Shown here: piece by piece, positions 1-7,796 of the stretch
Numbering within the stretch: position 1 is the stretch's first letter
Layout: each line of letters opens with the position of its first letter
Notes under the pieces: model-generated
Seen by the model: the letters and a program-made list of their open reading frames with translations, nothing else
Databases searched by the model: none
What the model was told of the DNA's origin: nothing
Assembly: GCA_963703325.1 (NCBI GenBank)
Contig: OY969805.1
Location: forward strand, 2,914,001-2,978,000
Direction of reading: 5' to 3'
Source of the DNA: Aquilonibacter sp963703325
GTDB lineage: Bacteria > Vulcanimicrobiota > Vulcanimicrobiia > Vulcanimicrobiales > Vulcanimicrobiaceae
DNA: 64,000 nt
Position numbers and translations under genes: made by a program

Positions 1-355
1 AGTAGGTGAGCAGCTTGCCGATGTAGAGCACGGCGAGCACCGTGTAAGCCGTCCGCGCGAAGTAGCCTTTCTGGTCGCCGTACATGCCAATCCAAAAGCT
101 CGCGATCGTGACGGCGGCAAGTAACACGCCTTCCCACTTGTGCAGCAGGTCGAACCACGCAAGCACGATGTAGCTGACGACACCGCCGATCGCGACCGGA
201 TATTCGAGCGGCTGCCCTTTGATCTCGCAGAGCGCGTTGAGCTCCCAGAGCATCAAGATGCCGAGCACGAGCACCAGCACGTCGAACGTCCAGCGGTCGG
301 CGACCAGGCTCAATCCCACGACGGCCAGGATCAAGCCGACGACGATCCGCCGCAC
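1..355 (-). CDS. cdsA: Phosphatidate cytidylyltransferase CdsA, N-terminal part (cut by window edge)
   Basis: Translating the minus strand from a GTG at 355 gives about 118 residues of very hydrophobic protein with repeated membrane segments (it begins VRRIVVGLILAVVGLSL). It stays open to the window edge. CdsA makes CDP-diacylglycerol from phosphatidate and CTP in the inner membrane. The call rests on membrane character plus position 10 nt after uppS, since uppS-cdsA is a very common pair. The diagnostic C-terminal CdsA signature lies outside the window, so the family is inferred. Likely co-transcribed with rpsB-tsf-pyrH-frr-uppS. Confidence 0.72.
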   Translation of the reverse strand, partial: MRRIVVGLILAVVGLSLVADRWTFDVLVLVLGILMLWELNALCEIKGQPLEYPVAIGGVVSYIVLAWFDLLHKWEGVLLAAVTIASFWIGMYGDQKGYFARTAYTVLAVLYIGKLLTY

Positions 356-365
356 GCTTAGTGAC

Positions 366-1079
366 CTACTCTCCGAAACGCCGCTGGCGCCGAGCATATT
401 CGCGCACCGCTGCCCTGAGATGCTCCCCGGAGAAATCCGGCCAATAGACGTCGCTCATCACTAGCTCGCTATACGCGGCCTGATAAAGCATGAAATTCGA
501 AAGCCGTTGTTCGCCGCCGGGCCGGATCAGCAAATCCGGATCGGGAACGCCGGCAGTATAGAGGTAGGACGCGATCAGCTCATCGTCGATGCGCTCGGGG
601 TTGAGCCCGCCGCTGCGCACGTCGTGGGCAATCGCCCGCACGGCACGTTCGAGCTCGCTGCGTGAACTGTAATTCACCGCCAGATTCAAGATCAGGCCGG
701 TACTCGATGCAGTACCTTTTTGCAGATCGTCAAGCGCCTCGCGCGAGCGTTCCGGCAAGGCCTTCCAGTCGCCGATGATGCGCACACGGACGTTGTTGCG
801 CTGCAATTCGGCCAGCTCGCTCTTGGCAAAATACACGCACAGATCGAAGAGGAACGCAATCTCTTGCGCATCGCGCCGCCAGTTCTCGGTCGAGAAACCG
901 TAGACCGTCACGATCTCGATACCGAGATCGCTGGCCGCTTGCGTTACGCGGCGTAGCGCGACGATTCCGCGCCGATGTCCTTCGATCGCCGGCAAACTAC
1001 GCTCGCGCGCCCAGCGGCGGTTACCGTCCATGATGATTGCCACATGCCGCGGCACCGCCGCGTCAATCGGGGCTAGCAT
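366..1079 (-). CDS. uppS: Undecaprenyl diphosphate synthase (cis-prenyltransferase)
   Basis: A 237-residue protein, normal for UppS. It condenses isopentenyl diphosphate onto farnesyl diphosphate to make the C55 lipid carrier used for peptidoglycan and surface glycans. The family signature IIMDGNRRWA sits near residue 15 and contains the catalytic Asp. The C-terminal RPGGEQRLSNFMLYQAAYSE block is also typical. I start at the ATG at 1079 because homology begins there; the open frame continues 43 codons upstream but that part is low-complexity and overlaps another gene. The start lies inside the end of a 62-codon gene, suggesting translational coupling. Confidence 0.95.
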   Translation of the reverse strand: MLAPIDAAVPRHVAIIMDGNRRWARERSLPAIEGHRRGIVALRRVTQAASDLGIEIVTVYGFSTENWRRDAQEIAFLFDLCVYFAKSELAELQRNNVRVRIIGDWKALPERSREALDDLQKGTASSTGLILNLAVNYSSRSELERAVRAIAHDVRSGGLNPERIDDELIASYLYTAGVPDPDLLIRPGGEQRLSNFMLYQAAYSELVMSDVYWPDFSGEHLRAAVREYARRQRRFGE

Positions 1080-1251
1080 AGGACTCGTAACCACAAACCA
1101 GCTCGACGTAGTCATCGCGTTCAGTCGTGCGCAGCACGCGCAGCGTTCCCACGCCGAGCGCCGGACCGACAGGCGCGAGCACCGAGAGACGCAAACGCCG
1201 TCCGGCAAGTGCCAAACGCGCTTGGACTTCCGGCATCAGGGTGAAGTCCAC
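1063..1251 (-). CDS. Small conserved-looking protein between frr and uppS, function unknown
   Basis: 62 residues from a GTG at 1251. A clean GGAGG ribosome-binding site lies just upstream, inside the last codons of frr, with good spacing. The stop overlaps the uppS start by 17 nt. This packing (1 nt after frr, overlap with uppS) and the ribosome-binding site argue it is translated. I recognise no domain. It has no signal peptide and looks like a small soluble beta-rich protein (alternating LRLSVLAP, LRVLRTT, YVELVCGY). It could instead be a translational-coupling leader for uppS. Confidence 0.55.
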   Translation of the reverse strand: MDFTLMPEVQARLALAGRRLRLSVLAPVGPALGVGTLRVLRTTERDDYVELVCGYESYASPD

Positions 1252-1252
1252 C

Positions 1253-1807
1253 CTAGACCTCCATGATGTCTTTTTCTTTGCTCGCGACCAGCGAATCGAT
1301 CTCCTTGACGAAACGGTCGGTCAGCTTCTGCAACTGATCCTGCATCCGCTTGTTGTCGTCTTCGGTGATCGCGTGTTTCTTGAGCTGTTCCTTGAGATCG
1401 TCATGCGCCTTGTGGCGTACGTTGCGCACGGCAACTTTGCCGTCCTCGGCTTTCTTTTTGACGACCTTGACCAAGTCTTTGCGGCGCTCTTCGTTTAGCG
1501 GCGGCACCGTTAAGCGGATGACCGACCCGTCGATGTTGGGCGTGATGCCGAGATCGCTCTTCTCGATCGCCTTGCGAATGTCGCCGACGACGTTTTTGTC
1601 GAACGCCTGAACGACCAGCGTACGCGCGTCCGGGGTGCTGATGGTCGCTACCTGTTTGAGCGGCACCGCCGAGCCATAGGCTTCTACGTGCAAACGGTCG
1701 AGCAATGCCGGTGTCGCTCGTCCGGTGCGAATCGAGGCAAATTCAGCCCGCGTTGCCTCGACGCATTTGCTCATCTTCGCTTCGGTATCTTTGAACGAGT
1801 CGGCCAT
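1253..1807 (-). CDS. frr: Ribosome recycling factor
   Basis: 184 residues, the usual RRF length (about 185). RRF with EF-G splits post-termination ribosomes. The helical N-terminus (MADSFKDTEAKMSKCVEATR) contains the expected RTGRATPALLD block near residue 30. The C-terminal half has the conserved PLNEERRKDLVKVVKK segment. I start at the ATG at 1807, one base after the pyrH stop; a 24-codon upstream extension in frame overlaps pyrH and lacks homology. The gene order rpsB-tsf-pyrH-frr is widely conserved. Confidence 0.96.
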   Translation of the reverse strand: MADSFKDTEAKMSKCVEATRAEFASIRTGRATPALLDRLHVEAYGSAVPLKQVATISTPDARTLVVQAFDKNVVGDIRKAIEKSDLGITPNIDGSVIRLTVPPLNEERRKDLVKVVKKKAEDGKVAVRNVRHKAHDDLKEQLKKHAITEDDNKRMQDQLQKLTDRFVKEIDSLVASKEKDIMEV

Positions 1808-1808
1808 A

Positions 1809-2564
1809 TTAGTGTCTTGCTCCCACGCTGAGGTTCGATTCGCGCTCGACGATCGTACCGATCGGCTCGCCGAAGGCAACGCGTCGGATATTTCCCGGCA
1901 CGGTCATATCGAATACGATGATCGGAAGTTTGTTGTCCATGCACAGCGCCATCGCGGTCGAATCCATCACTTCGAGTCCGCGCTGCAATACTTCCATGTA
2001 GTCGAGGCGATCGAACCGCGTTGCGGTCGGGTCCTTCTTCGGGTCGGCGCTGTAGATGCCGTCGACCTTGGTCGCCTTGAGGATCGCATCGGCGCCGATT
2101 TCGACTGCGCGCAGCGCAGCGGTCGTATCGGTGGTAAAGTACGGGTTGCCGGTACCGGCGGCAAAAATCACCACGCGGCCCTTTTCCAAATGCCGCATGG
2201 CGCGCCGGCGGATGTACGGCTCTGCGATCTGGTGCATCGCGATCGCCGTTTGCACGCGCGAGGGAACGCCCATGCGCTCGAGCGCGTCTTGCAGCGCAAG
2301 AGCATTGATCACGGTGGCGAGCATGCCCATATAGTCGGCGGTAGCACGGTCCATGCCGGCTTCTTCGTGCACCTTGCCGCGCCAGATGTTTCCGCCGCCG
2401 ACAACGACGGCAACCGAAACGCCGGCACGACTCACGTCGGCAATTTCATCGGCCATGGCGCGGGTCGTGTTGACGTCAACGCCGGTATCGGTTCCGGCGA
2501 ACGCTTCGCCGGAGATCTTGAGGAGAATGCGGTTGTACTTGGGTCGACTATTCGATGAGTCCAA
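1809..2564 (-). CDS. pyrH: Uridylate kinase (UMP kinase)
   Basis: 251 residues of the amino-acid-kinase fold. It phosphorylates UMP to UDP with ATP in pyrimidine nucleotide synthesis. It shows LLKISGEAF near the N-terminus (phosphate-binding Lys and Gly), VVVGGGNIWRG around residue 54, FAAGTGNPYFTTDTTAALRA around residue 135 and the KVDGIYSADPKKDP loop around residue 165. It sits 6 nt after tsf and 1 nt before frr, so it is part of one operon. Nothing unusual. Confidence 0.97.
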   Translation of the reverse strand: MDSSNSRPKYNRILLKISGEAFAGTDTGVDVNTTRAMADEIADVSRAGVSVAVVVGGGNIWRGKVHEEAGMDRATADYMGMLATVINALALQDALERMGVPSRVQTAIAMHQIAEPYIRRRAMRHLEKGRVVIFAAGTGNPYFTTDTTAALRAVEIGADAILKATKVDGIYSADPKKDPTATRFDRLDYMEVLQRGLEVMDSTAMALCMDNKLPIIVFDMTVPGNIRRVAFGEPIGTIVERESNLSVGARH

Positions 2565-2570
2565 GTGGGC

Positions 2571-3182
2571 TTAATTCTCTCCCAGAGCGTACTTCGTGAA
2601 GCGGCGAACCTTGATTTTTTCTCCCAGCGAACCGACCGCCGCGTTGATCAGATCGTTGACCGAGAGTGAATCGTCTTTGACGAACGGCTGGTCGAGCAGC
2701 ACGTGCTCCTCGTACCACTTGTTCAGCTTGCCTTCGACGATCTTATCGGCGACTTCGGGGGGCTTGCCGGCAGGCACCCCCGCGCGAAATTCCTCTCGCG
2801 CCTTCGCGACGACATCCTCGGGGACGCTCGCGCGATCGAGGTACTGCGGCGACATCGCCGCAATGTGCATCGCGATATCGCGACTAAGCTCCAAGAACTT
2901 CGGATTGCGCGCGACGAAATCGGTCTCGCTGTTGACCTCTACCAGCACGCCGATCTTGCCGCCGGAGTGAATGTAGCTGGTCACGAGCCCTTCGTTGGCC
3001 GAACGTTCGGCCTTCTTCTCGGCCTGCGCCGCTCCGCGCTCGAGTAACCACGCTTTCGCTTTGGCGAAATCGCCGTTTGCTTCGATCAACGCCTTACGGC
3101 AGTCCATCATCGGGGCGCTGGTCTCTTCGCGCAGCGCTTTGATCTCGTCGGCTTTCGGTGAGTAGGACATTGAGGTGGACAC
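2571..3182 (-). CDS. tsf: Translation elongation factor Ts
   Basis: 203 residues, the short EF-Ts form with one dimerisation half (E. coli is about 283). EF-Ts is the nucleotide-exchange factor of EF-Tu. The N-terminal UBA-like domain shows IKALREETSAPMMDCRKAL. The EF-Tu contact motif SETDFVARN lies near residue 87. The start is taken as GTG at 3182, with AAGGAG four bases upstream; an in-frame ATG at 3170 is possible. It follows rpsB by 8 nt. Confidence 0.96.
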   Translation of the reverse strand: MSTSMSYSPKADEIKALREETSAPMMDCRKALIEANGDFAKAKAWLLERGAAQAEKKAERSANEGLVTSYIHSGGKIGVLVEVNSETDFVARNPKFLELSRDIAMHIAAMSPQYLDRASVPEDVVAKAREEFRAGVPAGKPPEVADKIVEGKLNKWYEEHVLLDQPFVKDDSLSVNDLINAAVGSLGEKIKVRRFTKYALGEN

Positions 3183-3190
3183 GGTTCTCC

Positions 3191-3982
3191 TTACAGCGCT
3201 GCTTCAGCTTCAGCCATAGTCGTGGGCGCTTCGTCTTCGAAGCTCTCGGGAGCAGCGTACGGTTGCGCGTACGCGCTCTCGGCATCGTAGGCGCTCTCCG
3301 TCTCCGTCTTGCCCTCGATGATCGCATCGGCGATCTTGCTGACCATCAGCTTGACCGCACGAATCGCGTCGTCGTTCCCCGGGATCGGATAGTCGATCTC
3401 ATCGGGATCGCAATTGGTATCGATAACGGCGATGATCGGAATCTTGAGCTTGCGCGCCTCGAGCACGGCGATGCGCTCTTTCTTCGGGTCGACGATGAAG
3501 ACCGCATCGGGTAGACGGTGCATGTCTTTGATGCCGCCCAGGAATCGCTCGAGCTTCGCCATCTCGTCTTGGAGCTGCGCAACTTCTTTCTTGGGCAAGC
3601 GATCGAAGTCGCCTTGCATCTTCATGCCCTCGAGCTCGCGCAGACGCGCGATGCGCTTCTGAATCGTCGAGAAGTTGGTCAGCGTGCCGCCGAGCCAGCG
3701 CTGATTGATGAAATACGTGCCCGCGCGCTCGGCCTCTTCGCGCACGACGTCTTGCGCTTGCTTCTTGGTACCGACGAACAGGATGACTTTCTTTTCACGG
3801 GCCATCTGCTTGACGGCCTCGTACGTCTCGCGCAGCTTCTGCACGGTGAGCGCGAGATCGATGATGTAAATGCCGTTGCGCTCCTGGAAGATGAAAGGCT
3901 TCATCTTGGGGTTCCAGCGACGGGTCTGATGCCCGAAGTGGACGCCGGCCTCGAGGAGTTCGCGCATAGTAACTACAGACAC
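3191..3982 (-). CDS. rpsB: 30S ribosomal protein S2
   Basis: 263 residues. S2 binds late to the small subunit and is needed for S1 attachment. The N-terminal MRELLEAGVHFGHQTRRWNP block and the KKQAQDVVREEAERAGTYFI region are family hallmarks. The C-terminus carries a 30-residue acidic, Ala/Glu-rich tail, as in several deep-branching phyla. The start is GTG at 3982, preceded by AAAGGAG with 7-nt spacing. First gene of the translation operon; a promoter and folded leader are annotated upstream. Confidence 0.97.
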   Translation of the reverse strand: MSVVTMRELLEAGVHFGHQTRRWNPKMKPFIFQERNGIYIIDLALTVQKLRETYEAVKQMAREKKVILFVGTKKQAQDVVREEAERAGTYFINQRWLGGTLTNFSTIQKRIARLRELEGMKMQGDFDRLPKKEVAQLQDEMAKLERFLGGIKDMHRLPDAVFIVDPKKERIAVLEARKLKIPIIAVIDTNCDPDEIDYPIPGNDDAIRAVKLMVSKIADAIIEGKTETESAYDAESAYAQPYAAPESFEDEAPTTMAEAEAAL

Positions 3983-4146
3983 AAGGGTTCTCCTTTAGCT
4001 GGCCTGCGGCCGCGTCCCGTCATGGCGTGCGGTCGTGTCTTTCAGGCCATTGGGCGCACGTTTCGTAGGCTTCGCGTACGAAACCGTGAGCCAGCCGCCC
4101 CCATCCGTGGCGGGCGTAGTAAACTGACCGCCCATCAAGGGCAGCG
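3983..4146 (-). promoter_or_regulatory. Structured 5' leader of rpsB-tsf operon
   Basis: Between the promoter and rpsB the minus-strand RNA has a perfect 8-bp stem (positions 4060-4067 with 4077-4084, GUUUCGUA/UACGAAAC). It is enclosed by a 6-bp GCUGGC/GCCAGC helix (4090-4095 with 3998-4003) that ends next to the ribosome-binding site AAAGGAG. S2 represses its own operon in enterobacteria; a similar role here is inference from position and structure. Confidence 0.45.
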
Positions 4147-4152
4147 CCTGCG

Positions 4153-4182
4153 AGTATAGCAGAACGCACCCGTTCGGGTCTA
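4153..4182 (-). promoter_or_regulatory. Probable sigma-70-type promoter for rpsB operon
   Basis: On the minus strand, TAGACC (4177-4182) and TATACT (4153-4158) are separated by 18 bp. The -10 is extended by TGC. The -35 matches four of six consensus bases. It lies about 170 bases before rpsB and points to it. Confidence 0.5.
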
Positions 4183-4200
4183 CCGGCGAGCGTCCCGGCG

Positions 4201-4218
4201 ATGCGACCATGGTCGCAT
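4201..4218. promoter_or_regulatory. 18-bp perfect palindrome across the esterase start codon
   Basis: ATGCGACCATGGTCGCAT is a perfect 18-bp palindrome ending at the second base of the ATG start codon of the downstream esterase gene (4217). It resembles an operator for a dimeric repressor, or an mRNA hairpin over the start codon. No ribosome-binding site other than weak purines is visible, so the palindrome may control translation. Confidence 0.4.
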
Positions 4219-5314
4219 GAAACGCATCGCACTGGCGGCCGCGCTCGGCCTGGCCGCTACCCTCACAGCCTGCTCCGGTACCGGGTCCGGTTCTTCGGCG
4301 CTCCCATCGACGCCGAACCAGTCCGCCGTCCACCGTGATGCGGCACAAGCCAGCCTTCCGAGCCTTGGGCACTACAACGTCAACCTCAACGACATCGTCG
4401 TCGCCGGCGTCTCGTCGGGCGCCGACATGGCCACCCAGCTCCACTTCTCCTACTCCGCCAACGTCAAGGGCGAAGCGATCTTCGCCGGATCGCCGTTCTT
4501 CTGCGCGCTCGGCACGTCCGACGCGCACTGGGGACTCGTCTACGGCCCAACCTACTCGGACGATTACGCGCTCTATTCGTGCTCCGGTACCGAGTATTGG
4601 TCCGAGGGGGAAGCGCCGCCGTTGAGTACGCTCGAGACCGATACCAACAACGCAGCGAGTGGCGGCTACCTCGATCCGGTCAGCGATCTGAGCGGTTCGA
4701 AGGCGTGGATTTTCTCCGGCGAAGACGACACCGTCGTCGCACAAGAAGTCGTCAAAGACTCGCAGACGATGCTCAGCCACTACGGCGTGAGCACCACGAC
4801 CAACTACACCACCGCGGCGGAACACGGCTGGGTCACGCCGGATGTGACATCGGCCTGCGGCACGTTGAACTCGAAGTACTTGATCAACTGCGGCTTCGAC
4901 GCCGAGGACCAGTTCCTCACCGACTTCTTCGGCACGCTCAACGCGCGCAACAACGGCACGCTCACCGGATCGCTCATCGAGTTCAATCAGGCGCCGTACG
5001 CCGTTGCGGGCATGGATTCGGTCGGCTACATCTACGTGCCGGCGAATTGCGCGAGCGGCTCGGCTTGCAAACTCGTGGTCGCGCTGCACGGCTGCGAACA
5101 GGGCGAATCCTATGTTGGTACCGCCTTCGTGACCGAATCCGGTCTCAACGAATGGGCCGACACCAACAGCATCATCGTGCTCTACCCGCAAGCCGTGGCA
5201 TCGTCAGGAAACTCCCTCGGCTGCTGGGATTGGTGGGACTACACCGGCACCGCCTACGCGTCGAACGAGGGCCCGCAGGTCGAGGCGATCTGGAAGATGA
5301 TCCAACAAATCTAG
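4217..5314 (+). CDS. Lipoprotein esterase of the PHB depolymerase family
   Basis: 365 residues. A signal peptide ends in the lipobox LTAC (Cys19), so the mature protein should be lipid-anchored outside the inner membrane. The catalytic elements come in the order GVSSG (nucleophile Ser66), GEDD (Asp170/171), AEHGW (His203), and last an oxyanion-type ALHGC (His291). Nucleophile first and oxyanion His last is the arrangement described for type 2 catalytic domains of extracellular short-chain PHA depolymerases. LYPQA and GCWDWWDY near the end are also family blocks. No substrate-binding or linker domain follows, so it may act on soluble oligomers or another ester. Transcribed alone, divergent from rpsB. 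Confidence 0.75.
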   Translation: MKRIALAAALGLAATLTACSGTGSGSSALPSTPNQSAVHRDAAQASLPSLGHYNVNLNDIVVAGVSSGADMATQLHFSYSANVKGEAIFAGSPFFCALGTSDAHWGLVYGPTYSDDYALYSCSGTEYWSEGEAPPLSTLETDTNNAASGGYLDPVSDLSGSKAWIFSGEDDTVVAQEVVKDSQTMLSHYGVSTTTNYTTAAEHGWVTPDVTSACGTLNSKYLINCGFDAEDQFLTDFFGTLNARNNGTLTGSLIEFNQAPYAVAGMDSVGYIYVPANCASGSACKLVVALHGCEQGESYVGTAFVTESGLNEWADTNSIIVLYPQAVASSGNSLGCWDWWDYTGTAYASNEGPQVEAIWKMIQQI

Positions 5315-5323
5315 CCGGCGCGG

Positions 5324-6049
5324 GTGGCGTCCTCAACCGGGGCGCCGCCCGGGCCGAAAATCCTTCGGATGGATCCTCACGTTCTCGACGATCTCGGCCC
5401 GCTCTACCACTCCTACCGGCTCTTCGGGGTGGCGAACAAGCAGCTCGAGCAATTCAGGATCAACCAGATCTGCAAAGAGGCGATCCTTCTGGGGTACATT
5501 TCGCTCGCGATCGGCAAGACGCGCGAACAGTACTTCGATGCGCCGTCGTTTTGCGAGTTGTTCTGCGCCGACGGCTATTACACGATGCTCGCTAATTTCA
5601 TCGGCGCGAGTCCGGCCGTCGGGATCGACAACAATCGCGACGGATGGAGCGATCGGATGCTCGAGATCGCGCAACGGCTCAACCTGCGCGTCCAGTTCGA
5701 GCAACGCGACGTGCAGACGATCAACGAACACAACGCCTACGACGTCGTCGCGAACATCGGCGGCCTCTACCACGTCGAAAACCCGGTCGAAGTGTTGCGC
5801 AAGTCCTACAATCTCGCGCGCCGCTATTTGATCGTGCAGACGGTTGTGACCGGCGCAAATAACGACCCCGACTACTTCGTCTCTCCTGCGCCGGGCTTGG
5901 CCTTCGGCTGCCGGTATAGTCCGCAGTCATTCGTGAATATGGTCCAGTCCGAGGGCTATCGCATCCTCGACGCCGAGTTCAACCACCTCGCGGGAAACCC
6001 CGACGTGGAGGATCAAGGTAGCGTGTATATGCTCATACAGAAGGTATGA
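5324..6049 (+). CDS. SAM-dependent methyltransferase-like protein of the glycan island
   Basis: 241 residues if the GTG at 5324 is used; an ATG at 5369 (MDPHVLDDLG) is equally possible because neither has a clear ribosome-binding site. The Rossmann-like core runs LFCADGYYTMLANFIGA, AVGIDNN (acidic end of beta-2), VQFEQRDVQ and YDVVANIGGLYHVENP, resembling the motif order of class I methyltransferases, although the glycine-rich loop is degenerate. The substrate cannot be read. The stop overlaps the rmlB start (ATGA), so it is co-translated with sugar-nucleotide genes. Confidence 0.65.
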   Translation: MASSTGAPPGPKILRMDPHVLDDLGPLYHSYRLFGVANKQLEQFRINQICKEAILLGYISLAIGKTREQYFDAPSFCELFCADGYYTMLANFIGASPAVGIDNNRDGWSDRMLEIAQRLNLRVQFEQRDVQTINEHNAYDVVANIGGLYHVENPVEVLRKSYNLARRYLIVQTVVTGANNDPDYFVSPAPGLAFGCRYSPQSFVNMVQSEGYRILDAEFNHLAGNPDVEDQGSVYMLIQKV

Positions 6050-7062
6050 CGGCGCCGATGCGTTGGCTGGTAACCGGCGGTCTGGGGTTCATCGGATCGA
6101 ACTTCGTCCGTCTTGCGTTGAACGAACATCCCACACTCGAGATCGTCAACCTCGACGCGATGACCTATGCGGGCAATCCGGCCAACCTGCGCGACGTCGA
6201 AGTGAACGGGCGCTACCAATTCGCGCACGGCGACATCTGCGATCCGGCCGCCGTTCGCGACGCGATTGGGTCCGGCGTCGACGCGATCGTCAACTTTGCG
6301 GCGGAAACGCACGTCGATCGCTCGATCCTCGACCCCGAGCAGTTTCTACGCACCGATATTCTCGGCACGCACGTGCTGTTGGAAGCCGTCCGCGAACGGA
6401 ACATTCCGCGGTACCTGCAAGTGTCGACCGACGAAGTGTACGGGGATGTGGCCGCGGGTGAATCGTCGGAGTCCGATCCGCTGTGCCCGCGCAGTCCGTA
6501 TTCGGCTTCAAAAGCCGGCGGCGATCTGCAAGTTCTCGCCTATCACACGACCTTCAACGTGCCGGTGATGATCACGCGCGGCAGCAACACCTATGGTCCG
6601 TATCAATATCCCGAAAAGCTGATTCCGCTCTTCATCACCAACCTCATCGACGATCAGACCGTTCCCGTCTATGGCGATGGGCTGCAGCTTCGCGACTGGC
6701 TCCACGTAGAGGACCACGCGCGCGGCATCATGCACGTGCTCGCGCACGGCGAGGTCGGCAATGTGTACAATCTTGGCGGCAGCAATCCGCACACCAACCT
6801 CAGCATTACCGAACGTTTGGTTTCCGGTTGCGGACGCGCGATGAAGACGCACGTGCGCCACGTTGCCGACCGTGAAGGTCACGATCGCCGCTACGCCGTC
6901 GATTCGGCCAAGGCCCACGGTATCGGCTGGTCGCCGCGCGTGGCGTTCGACGACGGCCTGCACGCAACCATCGCCTGGTACCAAGCCAACGAAGATTGGT
7001 GGCGGCCGCTCAAATCGGGCGAATTTTTAGATTATTATAGAAGGCAGTACGCGCATCGATGA
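6046..7062 (+). CDS. rfbB: dTDP-glucose 4,6-dehydratase RmlB
   Basis: 338 residues, typical size. It converts dTDP-glucose to dTDP-4-keto-6-deoxyglucose using bound NAD. It shows the NAD-binding VTGGLGFIGSNF at residues 9-20, NFAAETHVDRS near residue 85, the catalytic STDEVYGD near residue 127, and YSASKAGGD (Tyr and Lys of the SDR dyad) around residue 151. The gene overlaps both neighbours by ATGA junctions. No rmlC or rmlD follows, so the keto sugar must be used by another enzyme, most simply WecE at 10747. Confidence 0.95.
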   Translation: MTAPMRWLVTGGLGFIGSNFVRLALNEHPTLEIVNLDAMTYAGNPANLRDVEVNGRYQFAHGDICDPAAVRDAIGSGVDAIVNFAAETHVDRSILDPEQFLRTDILGTHVLLEAVRERNIPRYLQVSTDEVYGDVAAGESSESDPLCPRSPYSASKAGGDLQVLAYHTTFNVPVMITRGSNTYGPYQYPEKLIPLFITNLIDDQTVPVYGDGLQLRDWLHVEDHARGIMHVLAHGEVGNVYNLGGSNPHTNLSITERLVSGCGRAMKTHVRHVADREGHDRRYAVDSAKAHGIGWSPRVAFDDGLHATIAWYQANEDWWRPLKSGEFLDYYRRQYAHR

Positions 7063-7796
7063 AAGGCGTAATACTTGCGGGCGGTTTGGGCACGCGGCTG
7101 CGGCCGCTGACCAAGGTCACGAACAAACATCTGCTGCCGATCTACGACAAGCCGATGATTTACTATCCGATCGAGACGCTGTGCAGAGCCGGCATCAAAG
7201 ATATCATGATCGTCACCGGCGGCAATTCTGCCGGCGACTTTCTCCGTCTGCTCGGCAACGGCCGCGAGTTCGGCCTCAAGGACATCTATTACACCTATCA
7301 GGAGGGAGAGGGCGGCATCGCTGATGCGCTCAAACTCTGCGAACACTTCGCCGAAGGCCAGCGCATCGCGGTGATTCTCGGTGATAACATCATCGAAGAC
7401 GACATCAGTCCGTTCGTGCGAAAGTTCGAAGAACAAGATTCCGGGGCGCGCATTTTATTGAAGGAAGTCGACGACCCCGAGCGCTTCGGCTGTCCGCAAC
7501 TCGATGGTGACCGCATCGTGCGCATCGAGGAGAAGCCCGAGAAGCCGGCCAGCCGGTATGCCGTCACCGGTATCTACATGTACGATCGTCGCGTCTTCGA
7601 CTTTTGCAACCACCTCAAACCTTCGGCACGCGGCGAGCTCGAGATCACCGACGTCAACAACGCGTATATCAAGGAAGGCGACCTGCGCTACGACATCCTC
7701 GACGGCTGGTGGACCGACGCAGGTCAGTTCGAATCGCTGTATCGCGCCGCACAGCTGATTGCCGGTACTCGGGGCACGGACGCATTACCCCGATGA
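7059..7796 (+). CDS. rfbA: Glucose-1-phosphate thymidylyltransferase RmlA (short form)
   Basis: 245 residues. It makes dTDP-glucose from dTTP and glucose 1-phosphate. GGLGTRLRPLT at residues 8-18 is the nucleotide-binding signature. KHLLPIYDKPM follows, with LGDNI near residue 107 and EEKPEKP around residue 150. It is about 45 residues shorter than E. coli RmlA and lacks the C-terminal helical region involved in allosteric dTDP-rhamnose inhibition, which fits a pathway that does not make rhamnose. Overlaps rmlB and the next gene by ATGA junctions. Confidence 0.93.
   Translation: MKGVILAGGLGTRLRPLTKVTNKHLLPIYDKPMIYYPIETLCRAGIKDIMIVTGGNSAGDFLRLLGNGREFGLKDIYYTYQEGEGGIADALKLCEHFAEGQRIAVILGDNIIEDDISPFVRKFEEQDSGARILLKEVDDPERFGCPQLDGDRIVRIEEKPEKPASRYAVTGIYMYDRRVFDFCNHLKPSARGELEITDVNNAYIKEGDLRYDILDGWWTDAGQFESLYRAAQLIAGTRGTDALPR

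Noticed and set aside
1080..1208. 43-codon N-terminal extension of uppS
   Set aside because: No homology, overlaps the 62-codon gene that has its own ribosome-binding site, and UppS normally starts close to the MDGNRRWA motif.
3995..5191. Long open frame opposite the PHB-depolymerase-like gene
   Set aside because: High-G+C shadow frame, Arg/Val/Gly-rich, no recognisable domain and no ribosome-binding site; the plus-strand gene has clear catalytic motifs.
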